A stretch of 64,000 nt of DNA, taken from the NCBI GenBank assembly GCA_964242115.1, contig CAXSZX010000007.1:62001-126000 (forward strand), read 5' to 3'. Origin of the DNA: BOG-908 sp964242115 (GTDB lineage Bacteria > Pseudomonadota > Alphaproteobacteria > Acetobacterales > Acetobacteraceae). A program made the translations under genes and the position numbers. The notes below the pieces were generated by a model. It was not told where the DNA came from and did no database searches. It saw only the letters and a list, made by a program, of their open reading frames with translations. Positions 62,406 to 64,000 of this stretch are shown here, piece by piece; position 1 is the stretch's first letter, and the number at the start of each line of letters is the position of its first letter.

Positions 62406-63842
62406 CTATTCCGGCACCTTCAACCCCATCGCCTTCAGCGCAAACCGCGTCTTGCCTCCATGGGGCGGCCGCAGGTACTCGAACCCCGAGAAAAACCCCG
62501 GCTTGTGCACCCCGCGCGCGTGGCTGAACCGGTAGAAGCCGTCCCGTCCGTGATACGCGCCCATCCCGCTCGGCCCGACGCCGCCGAACGGCAGGTCGTC
62601 CTGCGCGCAATGCATCAGCGTGGAGTTTATCGTCACCCCGCCGGAGACCGTGCGGTCCAGGATGCGCCGTTCCGTTACCGCATCTTTCGTGTAGGCGTAC
62701 AGCGCCAGCGGGTGCGGTCGGCGGTTGACGAACGCGATCGCCTCGTCGGTGCCGCCGGTGCGCACCACCGGCAGCACCGGACCGAATATCTCGTCGCGCA
62801 TCAGGCGGCCGTCCAAAGGCGGGTCCAGCACCACGGTCGGCGAGAAGCGGCGGACGTTGCCGTGCGGCGTGTCACGGTGGCGCAGCACGGTCGCACCTGC
62901 GGCCTCGGCTTCGGCCACCATGTCGGTCAGGCGCTGGTGGTGGCGGTCGGAGATGATGGCGGTGTAGTCCGGGTTGGCGTTGACGGTGGGGAACATTGCC
63001 TCGGCCGCTTCCAGCACGCCCTGCGCAAAAGCCTCCGCGCGGCCGGCCGGCACCAGCGCGTAGTCCGGCGCGATGCAGGTTTGCCCGGCGTTGAAAAACT
63101 TGCCCACCGCAACCGAGCGCGCGGCCTGCTCGACGACGTAGTCCTCCGCCACGATCACCGGCGACTTGCCGCCCAGCTCCAGCGTCACCGGCACCAGGTT
63201 GTCCGCCGCGGCCCGCATCACGTCCCGGCCCACGTCGGTGGACCCGGTGAAGATCAGGTGGTCGAACGGCAGCGCGCAGAAGGCGCGGCCGACGGCGACA
63301 TCGCCCTCCACCACCAGCACCTCCTCGGGCGGAAATGCCTCGGCCAGCATGCGGGCGAGCAGCGCGCCGGTGGCCGGCGTCAGCTCGGAGGGCTTTATCA
63401 TCGCGCGGTTGCCGGCGGCGATGACGTCCACCAGCGGGCCGAGGGTGAGAAAGATCGGGTAGTTCCACGGCGAGACCACGCCGACCACGCCCAGCGGCTG
63501 GAACTCGACCCGGTTGGACCCGGGCTGGAAGTTCATCGACACCGCGCGCCGCTGCGGCTTCATCCAGCCGGCCAGGTGCTTGCGGGCGTGGGCTGCCGCA
63601 CCGATGGTCGGCAGCACCTCCGAGACCAGGGTCTCCACGCGGGAGCGGTTGCCGAAATCGGCGCCGATCGCGTCCACGATGGCGTCCTGGTGCTGGCGGA
63701 CCAGGGCTTCCAAGCGGCGCAACTTGGCCTGGCGGGTGGCGGCGGTGGGGAAAGGGGCGGCGCCGAAAGCGTGGCGTTGGCGGTCCAGCGCGCCCTGCAA
63801 CGCCAGTTCGACGCTGGCCGGCGTGGTGATCGGCTGGTCCAT
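62406..63842 (-). CDS. Coniferyl-aldehyde-dehydrogenase-like NAD(P)+ aldehyde dehydrogenase
   Basis: A 478-residue cytosolic ALDH; the ATG at 63842 follows GGGAG. Visible motifs: VVSPWNYPIFLTLGPLVDVI, IKPSELTPATGALLARM, HLIFTGSTDVGRDVM, TLELGGKSPVIV (general-base Glu about 221), FFNAGQTCIAPDY (nucleophile Cys about 255) and MRDEIFGPVLPVV. The PDY after the Cys and the ending (SGMGAYHGRDGFYRFSHARG) are those of the coniferyl aldehyde dehydrogenase/CalB branch. It oxidises an aromatic or medium-chain aldehyde to the acid; the physiological substrate is not evident. Monocistronic, flanked by repeat copies on both sides. Confidence 0.93.
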   Translation of the reverse strand: MDQPITTPASVELALQGALDRQRHAFGAAPFPTAATRQAKLRRLEALVRQHQDAIVDAIGADFGNRSRVETLVSEVLPTIGAAAHARKHLAGWMKPQRRAVSMNFQPGSNRVEFQPLGVVGVVSPWNYPIFLTLGPLVDVIAAGNRAMIKPSELTPATGALLARMLAEAFPPEEVLVVEGDVAVGRAFCALPFDHLIFTGSTDVGRDVMRAAADNLVPVTLELGGKSPVIVAEDYVVEQAARSVAVGKFFNAGQTCIAPDYALVPAGRAEAFAQGVLEAAEAMFPTVNANPDYTAIISDRHHQRLTDMVAEAEAAGATVLRHRDTPHGNVRRFSPTVVLDPPLDGRLMRDEIFGPVLPVVRTGGTDEAIAFVNRRPHPLALYAYTKDAVTERRILDRTVSGGVTINSTLMHCAQDDLPFGGVGPSGMGAYHGRDGFYRFSHARGVHKPGFFSGFEYLRPPHGGKTRFALKAMGLKVPE

Positions 63843-63897
63843 GATGCGTCTCCCGCTTGGTGCTTGGGATGCACGATGGTGGCGCGGGCGGGGCTGC

Positions 63898-64000
63898 GCA
63901 AGGCAAGGCAAGCGAGGCCTTCTTTTCTGAAGAAAAGCAGCAAAAGACTTTTGCGTCCGCTGTCGCGCGCTCACCGGTGAGCGCGCGACAGCGGATGCAA
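63898..64000. repeat. Bipartite inverted-repeat element, copy 19, cut by the window end, with a 50-bp palindrome
   Basis: GCAAGGCAAGGCAAGCGAGG start, CTTCTTTTCTGAAGAAAAG stem and CAAAAGACTTTTGC. Then 63951-64000 form a palindrome with 25-base arms and a single mismatch, centred on CACCGGTG, instead of the usual asymmetric centre. Confidence 0.8.

Overview
The window looks like chromosomal DNA of a high-GC alphaproteobacterium, most likely an Acetobacteraceae (acetic-acid/acidophilic bacteria group). The basis is the gene content (mxa-type methanol dehydrogenase accessory genes, S53 peptidase, RND pump, PrkA/YeaH/SpoVR operon), the codon use, and a dense family of intergenic repeats with a bipartite hairpin structure. 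This placement is inference from gene content, not from a marker gene. No rRNA, tRNA, CRISPR array or complete insertion sequence was seen.

Layout. 1-900: 3' part missing of a secreted beta-helix protein on the minus strand. 1.4-3.4 kb: LysR regulator divergent from a small secreted protein, then a TonB C-terminal fragment. 3.4-8.0 kb: secreted S53 peptidase and a secreted TIM-barrel-type hydrolase, separated by a gene-poor stretch with an IS630 transposase remnant. 8.6-10.5 kb: alpha/beta-hydrolase-fold protein and a membrane-anchored unknown. 10.9-16.3 kb: an mxaR-S-A-C-K-L operon without mxaF/J/G/I, split by one repeat copy. 16.4-21.9 kb: hybrid histidine kinase divergent from an Mfd-like helicase. 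22.9-27.3 kb: RND permease followed by its adaptor. 27.5-35 kb: small metabolic, envelope and stress genes (YdcZ, GlcG-like, SDR, cardiolipin synthase, YciF, saccharopine-dehydrogenase-like). 35.5-40.3 kb: prkA-yeaH-spoVR operon. 40.9-45.6 kb: a minus-strand surface-polysaccharide operon (flippase, 2OG oxygenase, two glycosyltransferases). 45.6-47.3 kb: decayed region (PAS fragment fused to a truncated, amber-interrupted metallophosphoesterase). 47.5-49.4 kb: iron-related locus with a Fur-box-like palindrome between two divergent unknown genes, and a PepSY-type membrane protein. 49.8-59.4 kb: a polyketide cluster made of a single-module highly reducing type I PKS, an 18-codon coupled ORF, an alpha-oxoamine synthase and a ketosphinganine-reductase-like SDR. 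59.5-64 kb: MFS transporter, frameshifted alpha/beta hydrolase, coniferyl-aldehyde-type dehydrogenase.

Two things stand out. First, about 20 copies or partial copies of a roughly 130-bp inverted-repeat element are scattered through the window. They usually start within a few tens of bases of a stop codon, twice supply the stop codon itself, and once interrupt an operon. Second, the PKS has no thioesterase and is translationally linked to a PLP-dependent alpha-oxoamine synthase and an SDR. That suggests chain release by decarboxylative condensation with an amino acid to give an amino-ketone/amino-alcohol (sphingoid-like) lipid, the logic known from fumonisin-type biosynthesis.
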